A model generated the notes under the pieces. It was not told the DNA's origin. It searched no databases and saw only the letters and a list, made by a program, of their open reading frames with translations. Made by a program: the position numbers and the translations under genes. 64,000 bases of DNA from Alopecurus myosuroides (Eukaryota > Streptophyta > Magnoliopsida > Poales > Poaceae): contig CM054062.1 in assembly GCA_028641055.1 (NCBI GenBank), positions 273,699,349-273,763,348 on the forward strand. The letters run 5' to 3'. Below, piece after piece: positions 49,350 through 60,232 of the stretch (the first letter of the stretch is position 1; each line of letters begins with the position of its first letter).

Positions 49350-50965
49350 GGTGACGTCGGACGCTTCCTCAACAATGGATCTTACATGCCGATACGGAAT
49401 CACCTGGTGAGTGCCTGCGTCCTTCCCATCGGATCTGCTAACGTTTTTATTGGTTTGACGGCTGAAGCAATGTGATTCCGTGGTGGAAGTAATTTTATCC
49501 CACACGCCCTGTGCCCAATAGATTAAGGCTTCAATGTCGAATTCTACCCAGATATGCCCTATTCATACATAGGGGCAGATCAAGCCTCAATAGCTGTCGC
49601 GAAAGCATGACTGGAATTGACGCCTCTCAGGAGATGCCTGCAGCCAGATCACACTTTGTTGGCATGGTGCAATCAGAGATCGCCGAAAACACGGAAGACG
49701 AACATCCCGTGGAACGGGCAGAAAACACTGATCCCACAAATAAAGTGGAAGATCCTACATCCGCCAATCAGGCGACGAACTCGGAAGCCGATTCCATATT
49801 AGCTGCTATTGAAGCAAGATTGGAATCGAAACCTGGATCTGCGTGATATAACACAGATTTCGAGGATGAAGATGAAGATGCCTTCGAAAGAAAGGTAAAA
49901 TCCATGCAGGGGATCTTCCATGAAGTACTCATGGCAAAACCAACCGCAAAGTTGGATGCCTAAGAGGAAGAGGAAGCAGATCCCAAAACACCTCCGCCAG
50001 ATGATGAGGAAGAAGGAGAGGAAGAGGACGGCGAAATAAGTCTGACTTATCCTGACGTCAAGGAATTGACGGAAGATGAACCAAATAAAAAACCTCCATC
50101 TTCCAAGAAGAAGAAGAAGTCCGCCAAGAAGCTTCTCTCCAAATCATAGAAGAAAACGATGAAAAAATTGACACACATTGCCAACCAAAACCTGGAAGTT
50201 GGAGGAAGAAGTGGCGTGAAGTCGACGGAGAAGAAAAAAACCGAGATCCCCATTCCACAAATGTCGGAGCAGGTAGAGATAGATCTGATCCAAACCACGA
50301 CTGCAAGAGGTGAACCTCCGGAAGTGCCGAAAGCCAGAAGGCAGGCCATAATGTGGCAACAACAACAACACTTGTTCCGGGCTCAGGAAAATCTCCTCAA
50401 AGCCCAGGCAGCCGTTAAGGCACGCCAGGAAGAAATCGAGGAGTTCGAGTGTCGTAACATTTCTAGAATAAAACCTATAAGGTTACCCAGAATTTCAAAG
50501 CCGAAAGAACTGCCAGCTGGAAAACAGATTGAAAACCCGTCCTGGCAAAGGCAAGTTAACAACACAAATGCTAAGGGCAAACACATATTTAAGACTGCAG
50601 CTGAAAATGCAAAAGCCGCGTTCGCCATCCTCAATGACGGTCTGTATTCAAAGGACGAAAAGCTGCACGAAGTGTATTATTTCTTAGGAAAATAATTACA
50701 ACAGCAACTACGAGGGTAAACACGTTGAGGCAAGCTACATGATGATTCAACCTTGTGCAAAACTGCCACGTGCGTTGCTGGAGCACTTGGCCCAGGCGAA
50801 CCCGGAGATTCAAGAGACTCAAAGGAGAAGAAAGGAGATCCAAAGAAGGACAAGAAAATCCCGGATAATAAGGATGCAGCGTCCAGGATAGGACCCCATC
50901 CGCCAAAAGGAGGAAATAACACAAAACCCTGGGCCAACAAGGAACGGGAAGAAAAACCGGAATGA
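49350..50965 (+). pseudogene. Element B gag remnant
   Basis: A series of plus-strand frames interrupted by stops. It encodes acidic stretches (EEEEADPKTPPPDDEEEGEE-like, about 49960-50030), a Lys-rich segment (50100-50160) and a Gln/Ala-rich helical part (WQQQQHLFRAQENLLKAQAA, about 50350-50410) ending with LHEVYYFLGK before the stop at 50695. A frameshifted Pro/Lys-rich tail lies at 50753-50965. The gag assignment rests on position and composition; no clear zinc knuckle. Confidence 0.6.
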
Positions 50966-51120
50966 CAGGAAAATAATGCCGCCTCCGAGACACCCGGATG
51001 ATAAATTCGGAAGGTATGACCATCGTTACAGACGCGAGAGATCCTGAACCCCTCCTAGAAACAAGGAAAGTGTGAGGAGTAGAACTCTGCATCTGTGAAT
51101 ACAGAGCAAATTATCCTGGA

Positions 51121-54100
51121 TTACAAAGACCCGGCGAAATACATCGTTGTGGGAACCGGGATGACCGACAAATAGGAAAGCGCACTCATCAAGTTCCTCC
51201 ATGAGAACGGGGATATTTTTGCCTGGCTTCCTGCTGATATGCCAGGCGTACCCCGGGAACTTGCTGAGCACCAACTAAATGTTATTCCAGGATCAAAACC
51301 CGTTAAACAAGGTCTCCGTCGTTTTGACGGAAGAAGACGGAAGGCTATTGGCAAAGAAATCATCCGGCTTTTAACAACTGATTTTATCCGGCAAGTAATA
51401 CATACCGATTGGTCTGCAAATCCGGTACTAGTCCCGAAGAAGGATACTATTGTTCTTAGGATGTGTATAGATTAAACCGGTTTTAACAAATTATGCCCAA
51501 AGGATAGGTTCGCATTACCGTGAATCGATCAAATAATAGATACCACTGTTGGCTCTGAGCTTTTATGCTTTTTGGACACTTATTCCGGGTGTCATCAAAT
51601 ACGCATGAAGGGAGAAGACCAAATAAAAACCTCTTTCATAACACCCTACGAAACGTATTATTACATAACTATGCCTTTTGGCCTGAAGAATGCTGCAGCC
51701 ACATACCAACATTGCATGCAAAGATGCTTGCACGATCAAATAGGTAAAAATGTCCACGTTTACGTGGACGATATTGCCGTCATTTCCAAGGATAAACATA
51801 CTCTCCTTGAAGATCTACGAGAAACCTTCGACAATCTCCGCACTTACAAAATGAAGTTAAATCCATTAAAGTGCGTATTCGGGGTTCCCTCAGGAAAACT
51901 TCTAGGTTTTATCGTTTCTCACAGAGAAATAGAGGTAAACCCGGAAAGGATCAAAGCAATCCTGAACATCAAAAGACCTACATGTCTAAAAGACGTCTAG
52001 AGATTGACGGGTTCTGTAGTCGCCGTAAGCAGGTTTATAAGCCGGCTTGGTGACAAAGCTCTACCATTATAAAAATTGTTGAAGAAATCCGACAAGTTTG
52101 AATGGACAGAAGACGCGCACAAAGCATTAACCGAGATAAAGGAACCTTTATTGAAAGCTCCGATTTTGGCATCACCAAAAGACGAAGAACCAATATTACT
52201 GTATCTAACAACAACAAACAGAGTTACCAGTGTAGTGATAATTGTGGAAAGGCGGAAAGACGAACAAACTATTCCAGATCAACACCCGGTGTACTACGCC
52301 AACAAAGTATTCTCGAAGTCAAAACAAAGCTACCCACATTATCAAAAGCTGGCATATGGCGTATTTTTTGTATCTCAAAAAATCCGTCATTATTTCCAAG
52401 GACATTCCATAACAGTGGTATGCAAAGCACCACTAGGGGATATTATAAACAACTGCGATGCAATGGGAAGAGTAGCCAAATGGGGTATTGAGCTCACTGT
52501 GTTCAACATTAAGTACCAACCCCGAACGAAAATTAAATCCTAGGTGTTGGCAAACTTTGTAGCTGATTGGACAGAAGCTATGGAAAACACGCCAATGCCG
52601 GAATCGGAATATTGGATCATTTATTTCGATGGATCCAAAATGAAAGAAGGCGCCGGTGTAGGTATGGTGCTAAAATATCCAAAAGGCGACAAAATAGAGT
52701 ATGTATTACAAATTCACTTCAACGCCAGCAATAACGTGGCAGAATACGAAGTATTGCTTCATGACTTTCATATTGCAAAAGAAATAGGCGTCAAACGCAA
52801 ACTTTGATATGGAGACTTGGATTTAGTTCAACACCAGCTTAACCAGACATGGGATGCTAAAAGCCCCATAATGGCGGAATATCGGAGAACTGTCGACGAA
52901 TTTGCTATGTGCTTTCTAGGATTTGAGGTAAATCACGTCAAAATGGAAGAAAATTGGAACGCGGATGCTTTAGCTCGGATGGGCTCGAAAAGGGTAAAAA
53001 CATTGCCACCTGGTGTATTCGTCCAACATTTGTACGAACCATCGATAAAAGGCGGAGATGTCGACTATCCCCTAGTATCCGAGTCAATCGAAGTTCTATT
53101 TGTTATCCCGGATTGGACAATACTATACTTAAACTTCTTAGTCGGCTAGAAGTTCCCGTATGGAGAAGACGGAGTCTTGCAAAGGAAAATAAAACGCCGA
53201 TGCAAATAATACACTGTGATTAATTGTCACATGTATAAACGCAGTACTATCGTAATTTTGCAGCGATGCATTTTGCTGGAAGAAGGATGACAAATCCTGC
53301 AAGAATTTCATGCCGGATGTCTGTATTACGTGGAGGGTTTTTCTGGCTTATGGCCAAGACAGACGCAGAGCACATAGTAAACACATGTGCCGGATGTCAG
53401 TATTACGCCAAGCGGACGAATATGCCGGCCCAAGCACTCAAGACTATCCCCATAACATGTCCATTCGCGGTCTGGGGGCTAGATATGATGGGGCCATTCA
53501 AGGCTGCAGGAGGCTGACTCGCACATCTACTCGTTGCAGTGGATAAGTATACCAAGTGGGTGGAGGCTAAACCCATCAGAAAATTTGACAGTGTGACTGC
53601 CAAATTTTTTGTCATTGACATAGTCATGAGATATGACTTCCTAGATAGCATAATCACGGATAACGGGACTAACTTTGCAATTGGAGAGCTGGCAAAATAT
53701 TGTCAGCAAACGGGTATTCGTCTAGATCTTGCATCTGTGGCGCACCCACAATCCAATGGCCAGGTTGAACGAATGAATAGTTCAATCTTGCAAGGTATAC
53801 GCCCAAGACTCTCCTCTTCACAAAGCAGTTGGAGCATGGGTAGAAGAACTTCCATCTGTGCTTTGGAGCATAAGAAAAACACCAAATAGATCGATGGGGC
53901 AGACGCCTTTTTTCCTGGTCTATGGTGCAGAAGCAGTGCTTCCAATAGACATGATCCATGATAGCTCGAGAGTGCAGACATACGATGAGACGAATGCTGA
54001 AAGTGCACGGCAGGATGCCGTCGATCTTTTAGAAGAGTAACGAGTGATTGTGCTGCAAAGATCCTCCATTTATCAGCAGGGTTTGCGGTGATATCATAGC

Positions 54101-54334
54101 GGGAAAATAAAACATCGCTCTTTTAAAGAAGGCGACTTAGTGCTAAGATTGGCGCAGGAAAGAAAGCACAAACTAGCCCCAATCTGGGAAGGACCATTCA
54201 TCATTAGCAAAGCTATGAAAAATGGGTCATACTACCTTGTAGATATTCGAGATACTGAAGATGACTCGGAAAAATCGAATCGCAAGAGGAAAAGAAGCAT
54301 AGATGTAGAGCTAGGAGAGACAAACGGGCCCTAG
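51121..54334 (+). pseudogene. Element B pol remnant: RT, RNase H x2, integrase
   Basis: RT starts near 51200 (FAWLPADMPGVP-like). The active-site block is at 51572-52000 (DTYSGCHQI, then VYVDDIAVIS). The Gypsy RNase H is at 52076-52540, a second RNase H at 52544-53149 (YFDGSKMKEGAGVGMVL, NNVAEYEVLLH), integrase at 53266-53889 (CAGCQYYAKR zinc-binding part, GLDMMGPF, TDNGTN, AHPQSNGQVERMN), and the C-terminal block at 54140-54334 (LAPIWEGPFIISKAMKNGSY). Several stops (for example near 51473, 52002, 52543, 52805, 53517) and frame jumps make it non-functional. Protease not clearly found. Confidence 0.87.
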
Positions 54335-54545
54335 AGCATCCAACAGTGACGTCCTTTCTATACCTAGTCCAATTCTATGTAAACATTATTGAGATCATGA
54401 AATAAAGTTTTTCGGAAAAGCATGCAATTTGTTTTCTGTCTTTACTGTTAAAAGCATGTTCCGTCTTTTCTATTTCCCAATGATCATTCAATCTGCTTCA
54501 ATGTTAACCCGAATTTTGCCTGTGTGCTGGGAGTTAAAAAACTTA
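54335..54545. other. Spacer after element B pol
   Basis: No gene seen. T-rich DNA between the pol stop and the MITE; the last three bases (TTA, 54543-54545) are the MITE target. Confidence 0.5.
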
Positions 54546-54831
54546 GGGCCTCTTTGATTTATAGGATAGGAAAATCAGAGGAAGAGGGAAGGGATAGGAA
54601 TAGGAAATGATGGCATGTGTAATCCTTCCATGTGCATAGTATTCAAAGAATGAGTTTGGACTGGATTTTTATTTCCTGTACATAGTGTGTTGAAAGTGAG
54701 ATCCAAAGGAAACTTTCCTCTGGTTTTCCTTTCCACCATTCCTATAAATCAAAGGGATGAGCAGTAGCATATAGGGAAATTTTCCTAACCCTTTACTTTT
54801 CCTGCATGCTTCCTCCAAATCAAAGGATCCC
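54546..54831. mobile_element. Tourist-like MITE (PIF/Harbinger family), 286 bp
   Basis: Flanked by TTA (54543-54545 and 54832-54834). Ends GGGCCTCTTTGATTT and the inverse of GGGATCCTTTGATTT (12 of 15 positions match). A longer imperfect palindrome (AGGAAAATCAGAGGAA against TTCCTCTGGTTTTCCT) lies inside. Non-coding. Its ends differ from those of the Harbinger element at 15648, so it is not a deletion product of that element. Confidence 0.88.
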
Positions 54832-55258
54832 TTAATTCTTTTGGCCTAAGAAGGCTACAAAACACCATATTGTGCCTGCATGCCTGGAGTTCATATTCTC
54901 AAACTCCTTACTTTTCCTAAGTATTATCTGATTATTTATTTTGCTGGGTCACTTGATCTAGTAAGTAAAGTGGCAAAGTATGATCCATGATTCCGAGTTT
55001 TTACTGATTGGTTACTTAACCCGGTCACTTGGCGTGAAGATTTCATACTTTCGGAATCACTAAACGCTAAGGAAAGTCAAAGCATACAAACCAGAGAACT
55101 TAGAAGAAAGCGAGATGAAATTTTGAACTTGCAAAGTTGTTCGTAACTGCGAAAGGATAGTCTTATTCATACAAAATAAAGAATGCATTACATATGAATA
55201 TTACATCATAGAGGAAAGTAATACATTCTATTGGCTTCCAGCATTGCAGGGCTTGGAC
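54832..55258. other. Spacer before the antisense gene of element B
   Basis: No gene. Non-coding, probably the 3' UTR side of the minus-strand gene. Confidence 0.5.
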
Positions 55259-56740
55259 TTAGACGGCATCGACAAAGTCGCCATCGTCGTCATCGCCATC
55301 ACTGTCGCTCGGATTCTTCAGAGTAGAAGGGATTTCTTCTTTTGGGTAGAATGTGACGGTAGAAACCATCCGAGCTATCTTGGAGGCATGCCCTTTGATG
55401 GAGTCGAAAATCTCCGCCCTTTGCATCTCAGAATATCCCTGAGGACTGCCCGTGGCGATGCGCCAGGACTTGGTGGTGGGATAGTGCATCTTCAAGAGTC
55501 CTAAGGCCATGGGAACTCCACCACGAGCGGCAGATTTAAGCCAACTTTCGCGTTGATTGATAACCTCCACGAAGGCTTCTGGCAGCTTGCTTGCCTCCAA
55601 GAATTCAATCTGTTTATCCGGAAGGCACTTATTGATAAGAATCATTCCGGCTTTTTTCATTTCGGTGACGAAAGATTCAAAAACTCGGATGTGGTCGATC
55701 CGAGAAGATGAAGGATTGCCTTCTACTGCAAAGTACAGAATAGCAAGTATAAGACAAATGTTCAGATGCAAAGTATGCATTTGATCAAATGAATGAGAAA
55801 ACTGGTAAAAGTTCAAAACTTACCAAGGATTTTGTCCATCTCGACGACCTCCTCAAGACAGAGATGAAGAGCAGCTTCCAGGTCCTGGATGGTCCTTTTG
55901 TCTTTCTCGGCCTGCGACAAAAGCCGAGACTCGGACAAACCCATGGCCAACTGGCTTTCTTCCAAGTCCTTTTGCATCTTGACATTAATCTTGTGAAGCT
56001 CCAAGTTCTCGTTGTGGAGATTTTTGGCATTCCCAGCATCTACTACTGCTTGCCGAGCTTCAGCCAATAAGGCGGAAATGAAAAGAAGGCAACGTTTTAA
56101 TGCGAAAAGTACTTAAAGGAAAACTCGCAAGATCAAAATAAAAAACAAGGAATGTCTGAGATATTTACCATCATTCTCCTTAAACTGGATTTGAAGCTTG
56201 GAAATTTCCAACTCCTTCTCATTAGTGATAGCAAGGAGGGCTTTCACCTCTTTGTTCTTCACTATGAGTTTGTCGAAAGCTTCCTCATTGATGTTCTCGG
56301 CAGTTTGCTGAAAGCATACAAAGGAAAAGACTTGTTAGAAAGACAAAAGATAAGCAGAGAATGTTGAAAAGTATTAAAACGAAAAGAATACTTCCGTCTT
56401 AATACTTGGGGATGGATTTATACCTGGCTTATCCTTTGCAGCACAGAGAGCATCTCGGTGAAATCTTTGGAGTATTCCAAGAAGGAAATCCCCATATGGT
56501 GGATTCCATCTTGAATGACCTGCCGAGGCGAGAAAGTGTAACTATTCCGCACAATTAAGCCACCTTTTGGCCAAGGACGAATCAAGGGGGCTCAGACAAA
56601 TTGACTTCTTGCCCATGAATGCGTAAATCCACTCTCATCGAAGCACGCTTCTTGTTTTACCTTGAATTTCTGGTCAAAGTACGGAATTTCCTCAACAATT
56701 TTGACGAGAGAAGGACCTCCTTCCTCAAACAGTGCCGCCC
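55259..56740 (-). pseudogene. Antisense coiled-coil gene of element B (truncated)
   Basis: Minus strand, opposite to pol. Last exon about 55725-55259, preceded by TTTGCAG and ending DDDDGDFVDAV. An upstream exon at about 56060-55824 has a GTAAG donor and a strong heptad-like pattern (ENLELHKINVKMQKDLEESQ). Further helical exons lie near 56170-56310 and 56410-56530, and a Pro/Asp-rich segment (HSTPLDDFDFPSPAS) near 56790-56830. Frameshifts and stops occur near 56580-56750, and the 5' end is cut by element C. This is the same design as the antisense gene of element A (introns, coiled coil, acidic tail), with little obvious sequence identity. Function unknown. Confidence 0.6.
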
Positions 56741-56860
56741 TTTCCCGCGCGTTCGGAGTGGGCGCATCAGGCTGGCTGGGGAGGGGAAGTCAAAATCATC
56801 CAAAGGAGTAGAATGGTCCCCTGCTCCAATTGCCATTGGTGTGTGCGAGGCAGTGTCAGG

Positions 56861-57696
56861 TGTCGGGGGGCTACCCCCGGGTAGGGGAAAGCTTGGTACA
56901 AGTGGATGTCCCAACAGTGGATACCGAGATAATGTTGACCGGGTTGACTACCTGGACCAAGTTAAAGGTTACCGAGATGGATCTATCTCGGTAAGAAGAG
57001 TCAAGGGCGACGTGCAGAACGGGTGTTCCCCGGGTTATCCGAAATGCACTTGGGGAATCCGGGTACGAGAAGAATCATCCATCTCGGAGCAAGGTCAACA
57101 TAGCAGTTGAGATCCTCAAGATCACATGAGAGTACACGCGTGCGGTTCAACTTAAAAGGCACATGATGTATGCTCGTACATGGGTACCGTGCAGGGTATG
57201 GGGGAGTCCACGTCCTGTCTCTGACAAGGGGGACATGACATGCAGCGGATACGAAGGAGACGACTTTTGGCGCCGTGTCAGCAGGCGTGCACTACGGTGC
57301 AATGTCCTCCGCCTAACCCTGTACAATCTGTTAGTGGCCACCTGTATATAAGGTGGCCACACCCCTCCTGCGCGAGGGATGATGACGACAACGACACAAG
57401 GATTCCAGAGAGAGCGAGTAGACATTTTCCTAAGAGAGAATAGCCAGAGAGCTTCTTCTTCCTCTAGCTCAGAGAGCTTGAGGAACCACTTTGTACTCGG
57501 TTACACACTTATATTGACAGACAAGTAGGAGCAGGGGTGTTACGTCCACACGAGGGCCCCGAACCTGGTAGTTCTTGGTGTTACCAATGTTCTGAGCGCA
57601 CCTTCTGGTGTGCAATCCCTTCCTGGATACCTACAACGTCCATCGGCCCCGTATCTCAAGCCATCCCACGAATTGTGTCTCTACGCCACCACGAGA
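56861..57696 (+). repeat. 5' LTR of element C
   Basis: Starts TGTCGGGGGGCTACCCCC (its first bases form a G/C hairpin) and ends CACGAGA before GTTGGCGCC, where the other Tat LTRs here end CGACA; so the terminal CA seems to have mutated to GA. TATA box TGTATATAAGG at about 57342-57352. A GAGGGCCCCGAACCTGG block (57551-57567) resembles that in the LTR at 1-397. Confidence 0.75.
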
Positions 57697-57698
57697 GT

Positions 57699-57716
57699 TG
57701 GCGCCCACCATGGGGC
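57699..57716 (+). other. Primer binding site of element C
   Basis: TGGCGCCCACCATGGGGC follows the LTR end after two bases and agrees with element B. Confidence 0.78.
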
Positions 57717-60232
57717 TAGCAACGGCGCTGTCTGGGGTTTCCATCCGGACGGATCTCTGCTTCCTTCAGGCGAGCGCGTGGTTTGTGTCCTTGTTCACAG
57801 ATTCGGCTCGTTTTACTTCGTCAACGACAACGCCGGAGATTACGGCGGCAGGGCGCTTCCCGTTGGTGGCTCCGTCATCGGCTTTGGCTCCCACCGTGTG
57901 TACGTCGCCACCGAGATCATCCGCGGGTATCCGGAGAGGGTGCTCGTTGCTGCAGATCCTCCTGCGGTCCGCGATCGACGTATTGATCGCCTCGTGGACA
58001 GCGTGGAGGTGATGGGATCTCGCCCGCTGCTGATGCGGGAAGGGGTGTGGCCGGTGATGACGATGCCGATGCTGAGCAGCCTCAGGCGGCACGCAAGCCG
58101 ATGGAGCAGCCCTAGAACCAACCGTGATACGTGGGTCCCTCTACATCGATCCCGAGGACGGTTCCCTTCCAGGACATCGTCGAGAAACTGACTGTGCCAG
58201 TGGCTACCGGTACGGATCCGGTGCTGGTACAAGCGCAACTAGAGGAGAAGCGCCAGGCCATCCTCGCAGAAGCGGTCTAGATGTCCAAAACCAGGCAAGA
58301 ATTCAATCTCAATCTCACCGATTACAACAAAGCTCATGGTCTTACTCTTGTGAGAAACAACCCTAGTCGGTTAGGTGATGTGCGGAACCGGGCCGGTCTC
58401 GGTGCCGAGATAGATAGAGATGGTAGAGCTGCTAGTAAATCTGCTAGTGTTTCCTCGGCTGTAGGCCCAAATATAGCTCTCCTGCTAAGAACCTTAGGGT
58501 TGCTGAGGCAGTTGCTGCCGAGTTGCCGCATTTGACCGGTGAAGCTCGCGCTAGGCAGCAAGACCGGTTTAATGAGCTTGTTTTTTTTAGGATAGCATGC
58601 AGAATGAGGCTTTCCGGAAGGCGAATCCGGGTGTAGGTGCCTCTCAGGTGGTTTATTCACATGGGGGAAATCTGGAGGTCAGACTTCTTCTCCCCATGCC
58701 GGGGATGGGGAGCCCGGAGTGTGAACTCCAGGAAGAACAAGCAGATACAAGTCTACGACCCGGCTGGCGCCGGAAAACAGTTAGTTGTACATGCCTGGAC
58801 GAGCAAGGAAATGTCGGTCAAGGAGGACATGCTGCCAACCGAGTTCAAGCAGCTGGAAACGATCGCAACCGAGATATCCCACCTCGGCACCCGGTAGCCA
58901 ACCCGGCTCAGCAGCAGCCTGGTGCTAGACATCAAGACTGACATAACGATGGCTACTTGGCAATGGAGAAGACTAGCTACCCGAGTTACGAGCAACTGGT
59001 GGACGCGGGAGTACTCGCAACCCGATTGGGGCCCCGAGTGCTGCAGCCAAATGATGCCCGATACAAGCTCGACATAATCTATCTGTCGGAGGAGATGGAA
59101 GAGCAAGGCCCTCCGGGACCACTTTGCTTCGGTCCCTGAATCATGAGGGAGCCAGCTGTCCCCAGGTTCTAGCTAGCCCGGGGGACAAGAACTTATGATG
59201 GAACCACCAAGACGGATGACTGGCTGAATGATTACGTCACTGCCGTGCACATTGTCGGTGGCAACCACCGGTGAGCGGTGAGATATGTGCCCCTGATGCT
59301 AGAGGGCCTAGATAGAATCTGGTTGAACAATTTGCCGGCAGATAGCATTGATTGCTGGATGGACTTCTCGGAGGCCTTCATCAGCAACTTCACCAGCACA
59401 TACCAGAGACCAAACCGTCCACAACAACTCGCCATGTGTAAGAAGAGAGAAGAGGAGACTGACCGAGAGTACCTGACTCGGTGGAGCACTTTGAGGAACA
59501 CCTGTGAGGGGATGAACGAGTCCTAGGCTATTTTTGGTTTGGACAAGGGTGTAGGCATGGCAGCATGCTTTGGCAGAGACTGCAGAGGGAGATGCCACAC
59601 ACTTTGGCCGACACATTCCGGATTGCTGATATGTATGATCTCGGAGATCCGACACAACCTATGCTAAACTCGGTTGAACCGAGTAGAAGGTATCCCGGTA
59701 ATGATGGTGCTGGATCCTCCAGGCGGAATGACCGCCAGAATTTCCGGAACAAGAGAAGAGATGACAAGATGGACATCCGGTATGGATCGAACCATGTAGC
59801 TGCGGTTGATATGGATCAACCTGATCCCGACAACATCTAAAGACAGAAGAACACTGGTCCCCAGTATGGAAAAAACCAGAACAACAAGAGGCAATGGACG
59901 GATCAGAAGAAGCCTGGGGATGACCAGCAGAGGTTCACCTTCGAGATGATGAGGGATGGGCCGTGCAGCTACCACAGTCGGCATCCGAGTAGGCCGCCTA
60001 ACCACACTACCAGGCAGTGCAGCTGGTATGACCGGATCAAGAGCGAGGGCTTTGGCCAATTACCCCTCCTCCACCTCTGCCGCTCCCGGGTTTAAACATT
60101 CAGCCCATCAGAGTAGCAGCCCCGAGACCGGCGGACACCCAGAGGAGGGAAAATGTGAACCAGGTGGTTCAGGGAGATCGCAACAACAACAACAACAACA
60201 ACAAGAGCCGCAACAACAACTACAACAACAAT
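57717..60232 (+). pseudogene. Element C gag remnant
   Basis: The frame is broken several times. A gag domain lies at about 59190-59530 (YDGTTKTDDWLNDYV, LEGLDRIWLNNLPADSIDCW, SEAFISNFTSTYQRP, EYLTRWSTLRNTCEGM). A zinc-knuckle-like CSYHSRHPSRPPNHTTRQC lies near 59966-60022. An (AAC)n tract at about 60179-60232 encodes poly-Asn or poly-Gln depending on frame. Stops follow the gag domain (59524) and others occur upstream, so it is non-functional. Confidence 0.75.
60179..60232 (+). repeat. (AAC)n microsatellite in element C gag
   Basis: Runs of CAACAACAAC broken by AGAGCCG and TAC. They expand the linker between the knuckle and the protease region. Confidence 0.85.

Larger units (their letters stand above)
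48685..56860 (+). mobile_element. Tat-lineage Ty3/Gypsy retrotransposon B, decayed, interrupted on the right
   Basis: 5' LTR, primer site, broken gag-pol on the plus strand, then an opposite-strand coiled-coil gene: the Tat layout again. The element is entered at 56861 by the LTR of element C, so its 3' LTR is outside the window. It was inserted in a Copia RT; the expected target duplication is GGATC (48680-48684). Many stops show it is older than element A. Confidence 0.82.
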
